Shown: one piece after another, positions 23,697-32,421 of the stretch | How positions within the stretch are numbered: the first letter of the stretch is position 1 | Layout of the letters: the number at the start of each line of letters is the position of its first letter | Origin: Lampris incognitus | Taxonomy: Eukaryota; Chordata; Actinopteri; Lampriformes; Lampridae | Direction of reading: 5' to 3' | NCBI RefSeq assembly: GCF_029633865.1 | Contig: NC_079211.1 | Span: 64,984,962 to 65,048,961 of the forward strand | Length of the DNA stretch: 64,000 bases | Made by a program: the position numbers and the translations under genes | The notes under the pieces: generated by a model | What the model was told of the DNA's origin: nothing | Database searches by the model: none | What the model saw: only the letters and a program-made list of their open reading frames with translations

Positions 23697-24058
23697 CACT
23701 AGGGCAGTGGTTCTCAACCTTTTTGGGGTCCTGGACCCCCTGCGTATTTTTGATCTACCCTGAGGACCCCTCCACCTGATCTTGGGGGAGGGGGGTTGCA
23801 ATTTGATAGAAACAGTAGAAACTGCATTTTAAATTGCATTATAGCATTTATTCACTCTTTGGGGCAAAAATAAGAGCTTTCAGTTGTAACTTAGATATAG
23901 TTAACAAAACAGAATTCTTATGCAGTAACTTTCAGATATATGTAACAAAGCAGAATATGTATTCAGTAACTTTCAGATATATGTAACAACAGAATTTTTA
24001 TGCAGTAACTTTTAACAATGCAAACGGGAGTGAGATCTCTTATTAAAATACAATAAAT

Positions 24059-24300
24059 TGTAGAGCCGAAGTAACGGAGAAGACCGTAGGTTCACACTTT
24101 AGCCGTGTAGGCAACTTTCTTTAATCCACGGTAAATCAGCGAGACAACCAAACCACAGCTCGACTGAGCGGAGGTGGCAAGAAAAAACCAGAAAACTGGC
24201 TGGACAACCATAACTTAACCCTGCGTTAACCTGCCAGGGCAACCATGACTTAACCCTTAGTTCCTGGGTTGAATTCTGTCCCCAATACGTGTCCACCACA
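24059..24300 (-). repeat. Gypsy-C copy 1 3' LTR
   Basis: 242 bp, identical by eye to 28230-28471. In element orientation it starts TGTGGTGGACACG and ends GGCTCTACA. The purine-rich GAATTCTGGGGGGGCTCA just upstream (plus strand 24301-24318) is the likely polypurine tract. Confidence 0.96.
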
Positions 24301-24321
24301 TGAGCCCCCCCAGAATTCGCC

Positions 24322-27300
24322 CTAGTAATCGAAGTCAGGCAGGCGCGGGTGGACGACAGGCCGTCCGCGGCGGCTCCGGATAACAGGGGCCGGAGTGTCT
24401 GTGGGAGGCATTGACGCGGGCCTGTGGAGGTCGGCCTGAGGAGCAGAAGAGGCAGCTCGGGCCTCCACGGGGGGAGGAGGCGGAGCCGGGGGACGACCGC
24501 GACGAGGAGGTTGGGCTAACTCCAACGGCTGCGTCAAGTCCAGGTGTGCGGGTTTAACTCGGTCCACTGAAACATGCTCGGCCGTGCCCCCAAAATCCAC
24601 CACCAGGTGCTTAGTTCCCCGTTCCAGGACGCGGAAGGGGCCGTCATAAGGGGGTTGCAGAGGGGGGCGGTGTGCGTCGTGACGGATGAACACGTAGTCC
24701 GCTGACTGCAGACCTGGGGGCACCTGGGACACCGGAGCGCCGTGTTGGGCGGTAGGGACGGGTGTGAAAGCTCTGACCCCGTCCAGCAAGGAGGCTCGTT
24801 GGTCCACAGCTGACCAGGGACGCGTTGCATTGGGCATGAAATCGCCTGGGACTCGCAGCGGCGTGCCGTACACCAGCTCCGCAGAGGAGGCTTGTAGGTC
24901 TTCCTTCGGGGCGGTCCGCAGGCCCAGCATGACCCATGGGAGCTTGTCAACCCAGTTGCAGTCCTTGAGAGTAGCCCGAAGCGCAGCCTTCATGGACCGG
25001 TGGAAGCGCTCACATAGGCCGTTCGCCTGAGGGTGGTAGGCGGTAGTGCGATGAAGCTTGACGCCCAGAGCCTCACCCACAGCATTCCATAGCTCTGAGG
25101 TAAACTGTGGCCCACGGTCAGATGAAAGGTCGGAAGGTGTACCGAAACGTGAGACCCACGACCCAATAAAAGCCCGGGCCACATCAGCAGACGTCGTGGA
25201 TGCCAGGGGAACAGCTTCAGGCCAGCGCGTAGTCCTGTCCACCACAGTGAAGAGGTAGGTGAACCCATGGGAGGGGGGTAGGGGACCAACCAGGTCGACG
25301 TGGACATGGTCAAATCGTCTCTCCGGCACTGCGAAGCGTTCCAGGGGCGCCTTAATGTGGCGGTGTATCTTAGCCCGCTGACAGGCAACACACGAGTCGG
25401 CCCACGCTTTCACGTCTCTCTTAAGTCCCTCCCACACAAACTTAGCAGAGGTCAGGCGCACGGATGGCTTACCGCCTGGATGAGAGAGGCCGTGCACAGC
25501 TTCAAATACGGGGCGTCTCCAGCTGTGCGGGACGATGGGCCTGGGCTGTCCTGTGGAGACGTCACACAGGAGGGTGACACCTGTGTCGCTGAAAGGAACG
25601 TCCTGCAGGCGGAGCCCCGTGTCGGAGGCCCGGAGACGGAGGATGCTCGGGTCCGTGGCCTGGTCAGCAGCCATCTGTGCATAGTCAAGGCCTAGGTGGA
25701 CCGCTCCAATCACTGCCCTAGACAGGCAGTCAGCTACCTGGTTAGACTTACCAGCGACGTGCTGGATGTCGGTAGTGAATTCCGAAATGTAGGAGAGTTG
25801 TCGCTGCTGGCGAGCGGACCATGGCTCGGCCGTCTTGGACATGGCAAACGTGAGGGGCTTGTGGTCCACGTACGCAGTAAACTCGCGGCCCTCTAGCAGG
25901 AAACGGAAATGCCGGACGGCGAGCCAGAGACCGAGGAGTTCCCTGTCAAAAGTACTATACTTGCGCTCTCGGGGTGTAAGCTGGCGACTGAAAAAGGCCA
26001 AAGGCTGCCAAGCCCCCCCCACCCACTGTTCGTGAACCGCACCAACAGCATAGTCCGATGCATCCGTGGTTATGGAAATAGGCGCTGTAGGTGAAGGATG
26101 CGCTAGCAGGGTAGCCTGGGAGAGCGCAGCTTTAGTCTCGGTGAACGCACGGTCCCGCTCTGCTGTCCAGTCGACCGCCTGGTTGGGGGACATGCCTTTC
26201 AGCGCCTCGTACAGTGGCCGGATGATAAAGGCGGCTCGAGGAATGAAGCGGTGGTAGAATGTCACCATCCCGATGAACTCCCTGAGCGCACGAGCTGTTT
26301 GGGGGCGCGGAAAGGCCGCCACCGCTTCCACCTTTGAGGGCAGGGGGACTGCCCCGTCCCCAGTGATGCGGTGCCCGAGGAAATCCATGGCTGTCAGCCC
26401 GAACCGGCACTTCGCCGGGTTGACAATCAGCCCATGCTGGCTGAGGCGTGTGAAGAGGGCATGAAGATGGGACAGGTGTTCTTCCTCGGAGGCGCTGGCG
26501 ATGAGTATGTCGTCCAAATAGACGAAGATGAAAGGAAGGCCACGGAGCACTGAATCCATCAGCCGCTGAAAGGACTGGGCCGCGTTTTTGAGTCCAAATG
26601 GCATTCGTAGGAATTCAAATAGGCCGAATGGGGTTGTCACCGCTGTCTTGGGGATGTCTGAGGGGTGCACGGGAACTTGATGATAACCACGGACCAGGTC
26701 GACTTTTGAGAAGACGCATTTGCCAGACAGGTTTGCAGAAAAGTCCTGGATATGCGGGACAGGATAGCGGTCAGGCGTGGTGGCGTCATTTAGTCGGCGG
26801 TAGTCCCCGCATGGGCGCCAACCTCCATCAGGCTTAGCGACGATGTGGAGTGGGGACGCCCACGGGCTGTCAGAGCGGCGGATGATCCCCATGCGTTCCA
26901 GGTGCTCGAACTCAGACTTGGCAATGGCGAGTTTGGCGGGGTCGAGACGCCTGGCTCTGGCGTAGACCGGGGGCCCCTTCGTAGCAATGTGATGCTCCAC
27001 CCCATGCTTAGCGGTGGGTGCAGAGAAGGTAGGCTGGGTGAGGTCAGGGAACTCAGCGAGGAGGCGGGTGAACTTGTCTGCCTCTGAGAGAGAGTTGGCT
27101 AGACCTGCATAGGCCGCTTCCCTCCGCGTACATGCGAAGGAGGAGAAGGTTAAGGCATCGACCAGACGGCTGTTCTGAATGTCCACTAGCAAACTGTAAG
27201 CGCACAAAAAATCAGCTCCGAGGAGGGGAAGCGTTACATTGGCCATGACGAACTCCCACGTGAAACGTTGTCCACCAAAACACAGTTCTACAGACCGCAC

Positions 27301-27540
27301 GCCGTAGGTGTGGATAGGGCTGCCGTCAGCCGTCGCCAACTGGGGACCCCGCTCCCCGCCCATGATGTCGACGTCAGTAGCAGGGAGCACGCTTCTCTGT
27401 GCGCCCGTGTCACAAAGAAATCGCCGACCGGAGATGGTGTCGAGGATGAAGAGTAGCCTGCTCGTATCGCCAACACTCATGGCCACTACTGAGTGTTGGC
27501 CCTCTCGTTTCCCGTCGGCCTGTAGTTGCAGGGGGAACGG
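24322..27540 (-). CDS. Gypsy-C copy 1 Pol (protease, RT, RNase H, integrase)
   Basis: An intact frame of about 1070 codons. Domains in order: retropepsin ([14 protein letters not shown] near residue 45), RT ([29 protein letters not shown] with both aspartates near 344-345), RNase H ([13 protein letters not shown] near 494, then [11 protein letters not shown]), integrase zinc module (HGLSHPGGK ... SCVACQRAK) and DD35E core (D750, D809, E845). [16 protein letters not shown] segment and a Pro-rich basic tail end it. It has no ATG at its start and overlaps gag in the -1 frame, so it should be made by ribosomal frameshifting. The first ATG inside is only at about residue 22. It differs from copy 2 at four residues. 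Confidence 0.95.
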   Translation of the reverse strand, partial: PFPLQLQADGKREGQHSVVAMSVGDTSRLLFILDTISGRRFLCDTGAQRSVLPATDVDIMGGERGPQLATADGSPIHTYGVRSVELCFGGQRFTWEFVMANVTLPLLGADFLCAYSLLVDIQNSRLVDALTFSSFACTRREAAYAGLANSLSEADKFTRLLAEFPDLTQPTFSAPTAKHGVEHHIATKGPPVYARARRLDPAKLAIAKSEFEHLERMGIIRRSDSPWASPLHIVAKPDGGWRPCGDYRRLNDATTPDRYPVPHIQDFSANLSGKCVFSKVDLVRGYHQVPVHPSDIPKTAVTTPFGLFEFLRMPFGLKNAAQSFQRLMDSVLRGLPFIFVYLDDILIASASEEEHLSHLHALFTRLSQHGLIVNPAKCRFGLTAMDFLGHRITGDGAVPLPSKVEAVAAFPRPQTARALREFIGMVTFYHRFIPRAAFIIRPLYEALKGMSPNQAVDWTAERDRAFTETKAALSQATLLAHPSPTAPISITTDASDYAVGAVHEQWVGGAWQPLAFFSRQLTPRERKYSTFDRELLGLWLAVRHFRFLLEGREFTAYVDHKPLTFAMSKTAEPWSARQQRQLSYISEFTTDIQHVAGKSNQVADCLSRAVIGAVHLGLDYAQMAADQATDPSILRLRASDTGLRLQDVPFSDTGVTLLCDVSTGQPRPIVPHSWRRPVFEAVHGLSHPGGKPSVRLTSAKFVWEGLKRDVKAWADSCVACQRAKIHRHIKAPLERFAVPERRFDHVHVDLVGPLPPSHGFTYLFTVVDRTTRWPEAVPLASTTSADVARAFIGSWVSRFGTPSDLSSDRGPQFTSELWNAVGEALGVKLHRTTAYHPQANGLCERFHRSMKAALRATLKDCNWVDKLPWVMLGLRTAPKEDLQASSAELVYGTPLRVPGDFMPNATRPWSAVDQRASLLDGVRAFTPVPTAQHGAPVSQVPPGLQSADYVFIRHDAHRPPLQPPYDGPFRVLERGTKHLVVDFGGTAEHVSVDRVKPAHLDLTQPLELAQPPRRGRPPAPPPPPVEARAASSAPQADLHRPASMPPTDTPAPVIRSRRGRPVVHPRLPDFDY
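27469..27513 (-). promoter_or_regulatory. Gypsy-C copy 1 predicted -1 frameshift signal
   Basis: On the minus strand: slippery heptamer GGGAAAC (27507-27513), 6-nt spacer GAGAGG, then a stem GCCAACACTCA pairing with TGAGTGTTGGC across a 10-nt loop. It is identical in sequence to the copy 2 signal. The heptamer sits in the gag frame as G GGA AAC and the pol frame follows from it. Confidence 0.85.
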
Positions 27541-28178
27541 CACCGTTTAGCTTTCGCACCAAATCGAGCGTGGTACATACAGAGTCCAGAGGGCTTGTAG
27601 CGGTCTGATGCTGTGGCGCCACCGTCGGGCCACGCCCGCGATGTCGGCGGGGGGCCAGTGAAGGTAGGAGCCAGCACCCCGGCATGGGAGGAACGTTGTG
27701 TAGCGACGAAGAATCGGTCAGCCTCCTTTGCCAGCTCACGGGGATCAGCGATGGTGGAGTTAGCGAGCGCGGTCTGGACGTGGGGCGGCATGTTGCGCAG
27801 AAACAGCTCCATAAACAGGAAACATGGCTTTTCTTGACCCAGTAGGTTTAACATCCTGCTCATTAGCTCCGATGGTTTGCCATCTCCCAAGCCCTGAATT
27901 GCGAAGAGGCGACGTGCTCTCTCCGTTGCTGACAGTTCAAAAGTTTCAAGGAGGAGATGTTTAAGTGCGGCGTATTTACCATCGGCCGGTGGGTTGGTTA
28001 TGAAACCGCTTATCCTGGAAGCCGTAGCGCACCCCAGCGCTGCCACTACGTAGTAGTACCTGGTCTCGTCTGCTGTTATGTCTCTGAGCGCGAACTGTGC
28101 CTCAGCCTGCGCGAACCATGTAGCCGCGGAAGACTCCCAAAACTCCGGCAGTTTCATTGCAACGGCGTTCGTAGCCAT
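27486..28178 (-). CDS. Gypsy-C copy 1 Gag
   Basis: An intact 230-codon Gag starting at ATG 32 bp inside the primer site. The N-terminal capsid-like part ([49 protein letters not shown]) resembles short fish Gypsy Gags. Near the C-terminus, [18 protein letters not shown] gives a C-X2-H-X9-C-X3-C cluster in place of a normal CCHC knuckle, a feature reported for the CsRn1 clade. It overlaps pol by about 58 nt. It differs from copy 2 at four residues. Confidence 0.94.
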   Translation of the reverse strand: MATNAVAMKLPEFWESSAATWFAQAEAQFALRDITADETRYYYVVAALGCATASRISGFITNPPADGKYAALKHLLLETFELSATERARRLFAIQGLGDGKPSELMSRMLNLLGQEKPCFLFMELFLRNMPPHVQTALANSTIADPRELAKEADRFFVATQRSSHAGVLAPTFTGPPPTSRAWPDGGATASDRYKPSGLCMYHARFGAKAKRCRSPCNYRPTGNERANTQ

Positions 28179-28210
28179 AATGTGTGTGGTTTCAGAAAAC
28201 TTATCCGAAA

Positions 28211-28228
28211 ATCACGTCGGGGTCACCA
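28211..28228 (-). other. Gypsy-C copy 1 primer binding site, tRNA-Trp
   Basis: On the minus strand it reads TGGTGACCCCGACGTGAT, complementary over 18 nt to the 3' end of vertebrate tRNA-Trp with CCA (from memory of that tRNA). It is one base from the 5' LTR. Confidence 0.9.
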
Positions 28229-28229
28229 G

Positions 28230-28471
28230 TGTAGAGCCGAAGTAACGGAGAAGACCGTAGGTTCACACTTTAGCCGTGTAGGCAACTTTCTTTAATCCAC
28301 GGTAAATCAGCGAGACAACCAAACCACAGCTCGACTGAGCGGAGGTGGCAAGAAAAAACCAGAAAACTGGCTGGACAACCATAACTTAACCCTGCGTTAA
28401 CCTGCCAGGGCAACCATGACTTAACCCTTAGTTCCTGGGTTGAATTCTGTCCCCAATACGTGTCCACCACA
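28230..28471 (-). repeat. Gypsy-C copy 1 5' LTR
   Basis: 242 bp, identical to 24059-24300. Its outer end carries two additional bases (28472-28473) that match the two bases normally found just upstream of the 3' LTR in the element. Confidence 0.96.
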
Positions 28472-28677
28472 TGAAATTACACTTGTGAAATAGATGTAAT
28501 TAGAGAAAAAAGTCCTGTTACCCTTTATAGTTTAGGTAGATAAAGGTCTCAGTCACATTTGAGTAAAATAATCCTATTTCTATAAATGTCATAGGATCTT
28601 TTTTTAAAGATATTTTATTTTCACGGACCCCTTGCAATTACACCACGGACCCCCGGTTGAGAAACACTGCACTAGGG

Positions 28678-30744
28678 TACTTGGAAGGCTTAAGGCCCGG
28701 GCCGCCCACTCCACCACTGAGCTCGGCCGGCAGAGGCTAACTATCTAGAAGGCTATTGGGCGCCAGCTTAACTCAAATGAATGTATCTCCTTTCCTCGGT
28801 GAAGCGCTTGGTTCCCTGCGCGACGAGGTCCCTCCGACTCCCCGCGGCGCGCTCTGTTGACTGGGCCGTGGGCTATACTGTGGGTCCGGTTCGGGGACGG
28901 GTCTCTCCGGCGTTATCCAGGCGGTCGGCGGAGGAAGACAGAAACAAAACACAATTCAACCACTGGTTCCAGCTACACCAGAGGGTTCCAGGCTAGCCAT
29001 ACGATTCTCCCGGCGTCAGATCAACCATAGACAAGGATAGGCACTTATCTTGAAGGAAGGGGGGGGGCAAATCCCTACCCCTCCGCTGATGCTTCCAGGC
29101 CTCCGGTGGACTCCGCTCCATGGCTGCTGCCGTCCGGTTCACGTTCTGATTAACGGGGGGGGGGGGGGCGAAAACCCTCCCATCGAAGCCATCTGCCGGA
29201 GCTACAAGTGGTTCGGCGGCGGCCGCGACTTCCACGGTTCGGCTCCGAGGTCGACTTCCGAGTGACACTGGCGGCTTTAAAACCCGAGACCACGACGGCG
29301 GAGGAAAGTTTAGATTGGGTCAGCCCCCACGTCTGACAGGCACGCTCACTGTCAACAAAAAGCTAGCTAGCGTTAGCTTGTTAGCTAGCAGTCCCAAGTT
29401 TCCGGGGTTTCGCCGCGGCAGAACAAGAGGCTTTCTCTTCTCGCTTCTGTACGAGCGGCGCCTGTTGTGTGTCCGTCATTCCCTACCCTTCCCTACTCAC
29501 ATTCGGAAGTTCACTCCCACTTCCCTACACTGGTTCCCCCTGGTTCCCCCTACCGACATACGCAGATGTAAGGTAGTAATGTAAATCCGCCACAGGGTGG
29601 CACTGTTACGCTGTATGTTCCCCTGGGAATGCCGCAAATGGCGATGTTTGTCCCTTTTGCAACACTTCACCCCTAAGTCTTGTCCCGGGCAAAAGGCTAC
29701 GCTGATCAAATGTTTTTTTTTTCTTCTGCCGGAAGGTGAGCAGTGTTACTGGCGGTCTGCATTATCATAAAAATGTTGATTTATATCGCACATATTGTCT
29801 AACTGTTTATTCTGTGGTGTTAATAGACAAGTTTGCTTATAACCTAGTTAAAGTTTGATGTCGAACATTGTATTTGGCAAGAGAAATGTGACAAAAAGTG
29901 TTGGCTAGCCTGTTGAGCATTAGCATGGCATATAACGCAGGATGCAGTATTATTTGAGCAGATTATCCATGGTTTTTTTGTTTAATTTTATGGGTAATAA
30001 GTGCCTTATTTAATTTATAATGGATGACATTTGCTGTGGTTTTGCCGTAAGGTAGCATTTTGATATGAGATGTGTTTATTTGCACATTTGCACTTTTTAT
30101 TTTAATTTTATTGAGAAAGAAAAATGTTTTTTTTGTTTCTTCTGCCGGAAGCTGTGAGTATGAGGAGACCAGCGGCCAGCTGATTGATGAGAGGTGACGT
30201 GTAAGCGAGTGCCAATAAAGTGTCCAGGTCTCAGCCACGATCACAAGCCTCCGCCTCCTTCCTTTTCCACGCAAACATACTACAACAAACACAACGCAGA
30301 GTCCCAGGGCGTGTAGGGAGACGACGGCCGAACGCAAAGTGCGGGTTACACAGACAAGAAGAGAGGGGCAAAAGCAGTACACTTTCCTCCTGAGTCTTGG
30401 GTCAGAGATAGGAGACCAGGTATACTACGCAAGATACAGTCAAAGTACTCTTGCCCTCTTCAGGTGCACAAGCAAAGATGCCAGTACACTTACAGACTGT
30501 CTGATGGGCGCACCTGGAATGCATCTTATCTCGTGCCAGCCTTATCCCTTCAGGGTCACACGGACCCTGGGCAGGCCCTTCCTCCCGAGGGGCCTGACAT
30601 AGTCTGTAGCTGAGTCCAGCCTGACCCACTACATGCTCAGCCCCCTCTGTGAGAGGTCAGGGTCAGGAGGCTGCCCGCTTGGGCACAGGACAGGACTATG
30701 TTATGTGAGGACGGTGAACTAAAGCAAGAGTAGCCTATTGTTGG
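28678..30744. other. Unannotated spacer, GC-rich then AT-rich
   Basis: 28678-29330 is GC-rich and likely belongs to the same unknown repeat as 23251-23696. GCTAGC/GTTAGC clusters lie near 29360. TTTTTTTT(G)TTTCTTCTGCCGGAAG occurs twice (29710-29736 and 30125-30150), marking a diverged duplication. A CCAATAAAGTGTCC phrase near 30213 could be a polyadenylation signal of an old LTR. I find no supportable gene. Confidence 0.4.
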
Positions 30745-30901
30745 TATGAAACTGTTACTTCGAGACTGTTATTTCTTATAGACCTAGTATTTTCTGTATG
30801 AAACTGCTATTTCAAAACTGTTATCTTTTTAATGACCTAGTAGTGTCTGCATGAGACTGTTATTTCGAAACTGTTATTTCTTTATGGTCAGGGCATTCTG
30901 T
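30745..30901. repeat. Tandem repeat, three units of 52-53 bp
   Basis: Three diverged units each begin (T/C)ATGA(A/G)ACTG(T/C)TA(C/T)TTC, at 30745, 30797 and 30850. They are non-coding. Confidence 0.8.
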
Positions 30902-31126
30902 TGTTATTGTAAGACTGTTCATAGCTTATACAGTTCAGCATAAGCACCGCAGTGATTGTATATTTGGTGATGTAAATGTTATCTTTTGCAAAGGGGATAT
31001 GCGATGTCTTGAGTTGATGCAGTTGGAGGACAGTAGGGGGAGATAGAGGGCAAGATGGGATGTAAGCGAATGTAAGATGGAAAAAGGAGTGTGACGTGGG
31101 TTCAAGTAAAGAAGCGTATGCTATCA

Positions 31127-31212
31127 GACGTGTGTGACAAAATGTTTCTACTTTTGTTACCCATAATAAGACGCGTGTGGCAAGATGTTTCTACTTTTAT
31201 TACCCATAATAT
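31127..31212. repeat. Tandem duplication, two units of 43 bp
   Basis: GACGTGTGTGACAAAATG... and GACGCGTGTGGCAAGATG... start at 31127 and 31170 and both end in TTACCCATAAT. They are non-coding. Confidence 0.85.
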
Positions 31213-31434
31213 TGACCCTGATTTTCCCTTTCTTATGAAAATATGTTGTTTGACTTTTTTACTTACTCACCTTCTAAAACAAATAACTACTATATAATCA
31301 ATCTGATTCTATTACTTGCCAAATCACATATCCATAAGTGTAAATTATCCAGTCGTAAAACTCCTTTTCTTAATATTTGTGAATTAAGTCAAACAATGTA
31401 TTTCGACAATTCTATATTCTAAGAATAGGGAAGC

Positions 31435-31676
31435 TGTGGTGGACACGTATTGGGGACAGAATTCAACCCAGGAACTAAGGGTTAAGTCATGGTTGCCCTG
31501 GCAGGTTAACGCAGGGTTAAGTTATGGTTGTCCAGCCAGTTTTCTGGTTATTCTTGCCACCTCCGCTCAGTCGAGCTGGGGTTTTGTTTGTCTCGCTGAT
31601 TTACCGTGGATTAAAGAAAGTTGCCTACACGGCTAAAGTGTGAACCTACGGTCTTCTCCGTTACTTCGGCTCTACA
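31435..31676 (+). repeat. Gypsy-C copy 2 5' LTR
   Basis: 242 bp, starts TGTGGTGGACACG and ends GGCTCTACA. It is the same as 35607-35848. Confidence 0.97.
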
Positions 31677-31677
31677 C

Positions 31678-31695
31678 TGGTGACCCCGACGTCGG
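31678..31695 (+). other. Gypsy-C copy 2 primer binding site
   Basis: It reads TGGTGACCCCGACGT followed by CGG. The first 15 nt match the tRNA-Trp complement, and the last three differ from copy 1 (GAT there), with one extra base before TTTTCGG. Confidence 0.85.
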
Positions 31696-31728
31696 TTTTC
31701 GGATAAGTTTTCTGAAACCACACACATT

Positions 31729-32421
31729 ATGGCTACGAACGCCGTTGCAATTAAACTGCCGGAGTTTTGGGAGTCTTCCGCGGCTACATGGTTCGCGCAG
31801 GCTGAGGCACAGTTCGCGCTCAGAGACATAACAGCAGACGAGACCAGGTACTACTACGTATTGGCAGCGCTGGGGTGCGCTACGGCTTCCAGGATTAGCG
31901 GTTTCATAACCAACCCACCGGCCGATGGTAAATACGCCGCACTTAAACATCTCCTCCTTGACACTTTTGAACTGTCTGCAACGGAGAGAGCACGTCGCCT
32001 CTTCGCAATTCAGGGCTTGGGAGATGGCAAACCATCGGAGCTAATGAGCAGGATGTTAAACCTACTGGGTCAAGAAAAGCCATGTTTCCTGTTTATGGAG
32101 CTGTTTCTGCGCAACATGCCGCCCCACGTCCAGACTGCGCTCGCTAACTCCACCATCACTGATCCCCGTGAGCTGGCAAAGGAGGCTGACCGATTCTTCG
32201 TCGCTACACAACGTTCCTCCCATGCCGGGGTGCTGGCTCCTACCTTCACTGGCCCCCCGCCGACATCGCGGGCGTGGCCCGACGGTGGCGCCACAGCATC
32301 AGACCGCTACAAGCCCTCTGGACTCTGTATGTACCACGCTCGATTTGGTGCGAAAGCTAAACGGTGCCGTTCCCCCTGCAACTACAGGCCGACGGGAAAC
32401 GAGAGGGCCAACACTCAGTAG
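31729..32421 (+). CDS. Gypsy-C copy 2 Gag
   Basis: An intact 230-codon Gag with the same organisation as copy 1: a capsid-like N-terminal region and a CHCC-type cluster ([18 protein letters not shown]) near residues 203-220. The stop is TAG at 32419-32421. The pol frame overlaps its last ~58 nt in the -1 frame. The ATG at 31729 is the first in the transcript after the primer site and gives the full domain. Differences from copy 1 are conservative (M/I, V/L, E/D, A/T). Confidence 0.95.
   Translation: MATNAVAIKLPEFWESSAATWFAQAEAQFALRDITADETRYYYVLAALGCATASRISGFITNPPADGKYAALKHLLLDTFELSATERARRLFAIQGLGDGKPSELMSRMLNLLGQEKPCFLFMELFLRNMPPHVQTALANSTITDPRELAKEADRFFVATQRSSHAGVLAPTFTGPPPTSRAWPDGGATASDRYKPSGLCMYHARFGAKAKRCRSPCNYRPTGNERANTQ

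Larger units (their letters stand above)
24059..28471 (-). mobile_element. Gypsy-C copy 1: intact CsRn1-like Ty3/Gypsy element
   Basis: A 4.4-kb minus-strand element with two identical 242-bp LTRs (24059-24300, 28230-28471), an 18-nt tRNA-Trp primer site, open gag and open pol. A 4-bp duplication AAAT flanks it (24055-24058 and 28474-28477), with two extra bases TG (28472-28473) between the 5' LTR end and the duplication. Identical LTRs and intact ORFs point to a very recent insertion and possible activity. The tRNA-Trp primer and a CHCC-type Gag motif are features known for the CsRn1 clade. Confidence 0.96.
23705..28669. mobile_element. Small hAT (Charlie-like) element split by Gypsy-C copy 1
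   Basis: It begins CAGTGGTTCTCAACCTTTTT and ends GGTTGAGAAACACTG, the classic inverted ends of Charlie-type hAT MITEs. An exact 8-bp duplication CACTAGGG flanks it (23697-23704 and 28670-28677). Without the Gypsy insertion it is about 550 bp and non-coding. The Gypsy sits between 24059 and 28473. Confidence 0.95.

Noticed and set aside
24301..24330. GGGCGAATTC next to Gypsy-C, resembling a cloning-vector arm
   Set aside because: It lies in the polypurine region of both Gypsy-C copies, between the pol stop and the LTR, so it is native element sequence.
29050..29268. Gly-rich and Pro-rich ORFs near 29.1 kb
   Set aside because: They span poly-G runs in a GC-rich block, with no recognisable protein.
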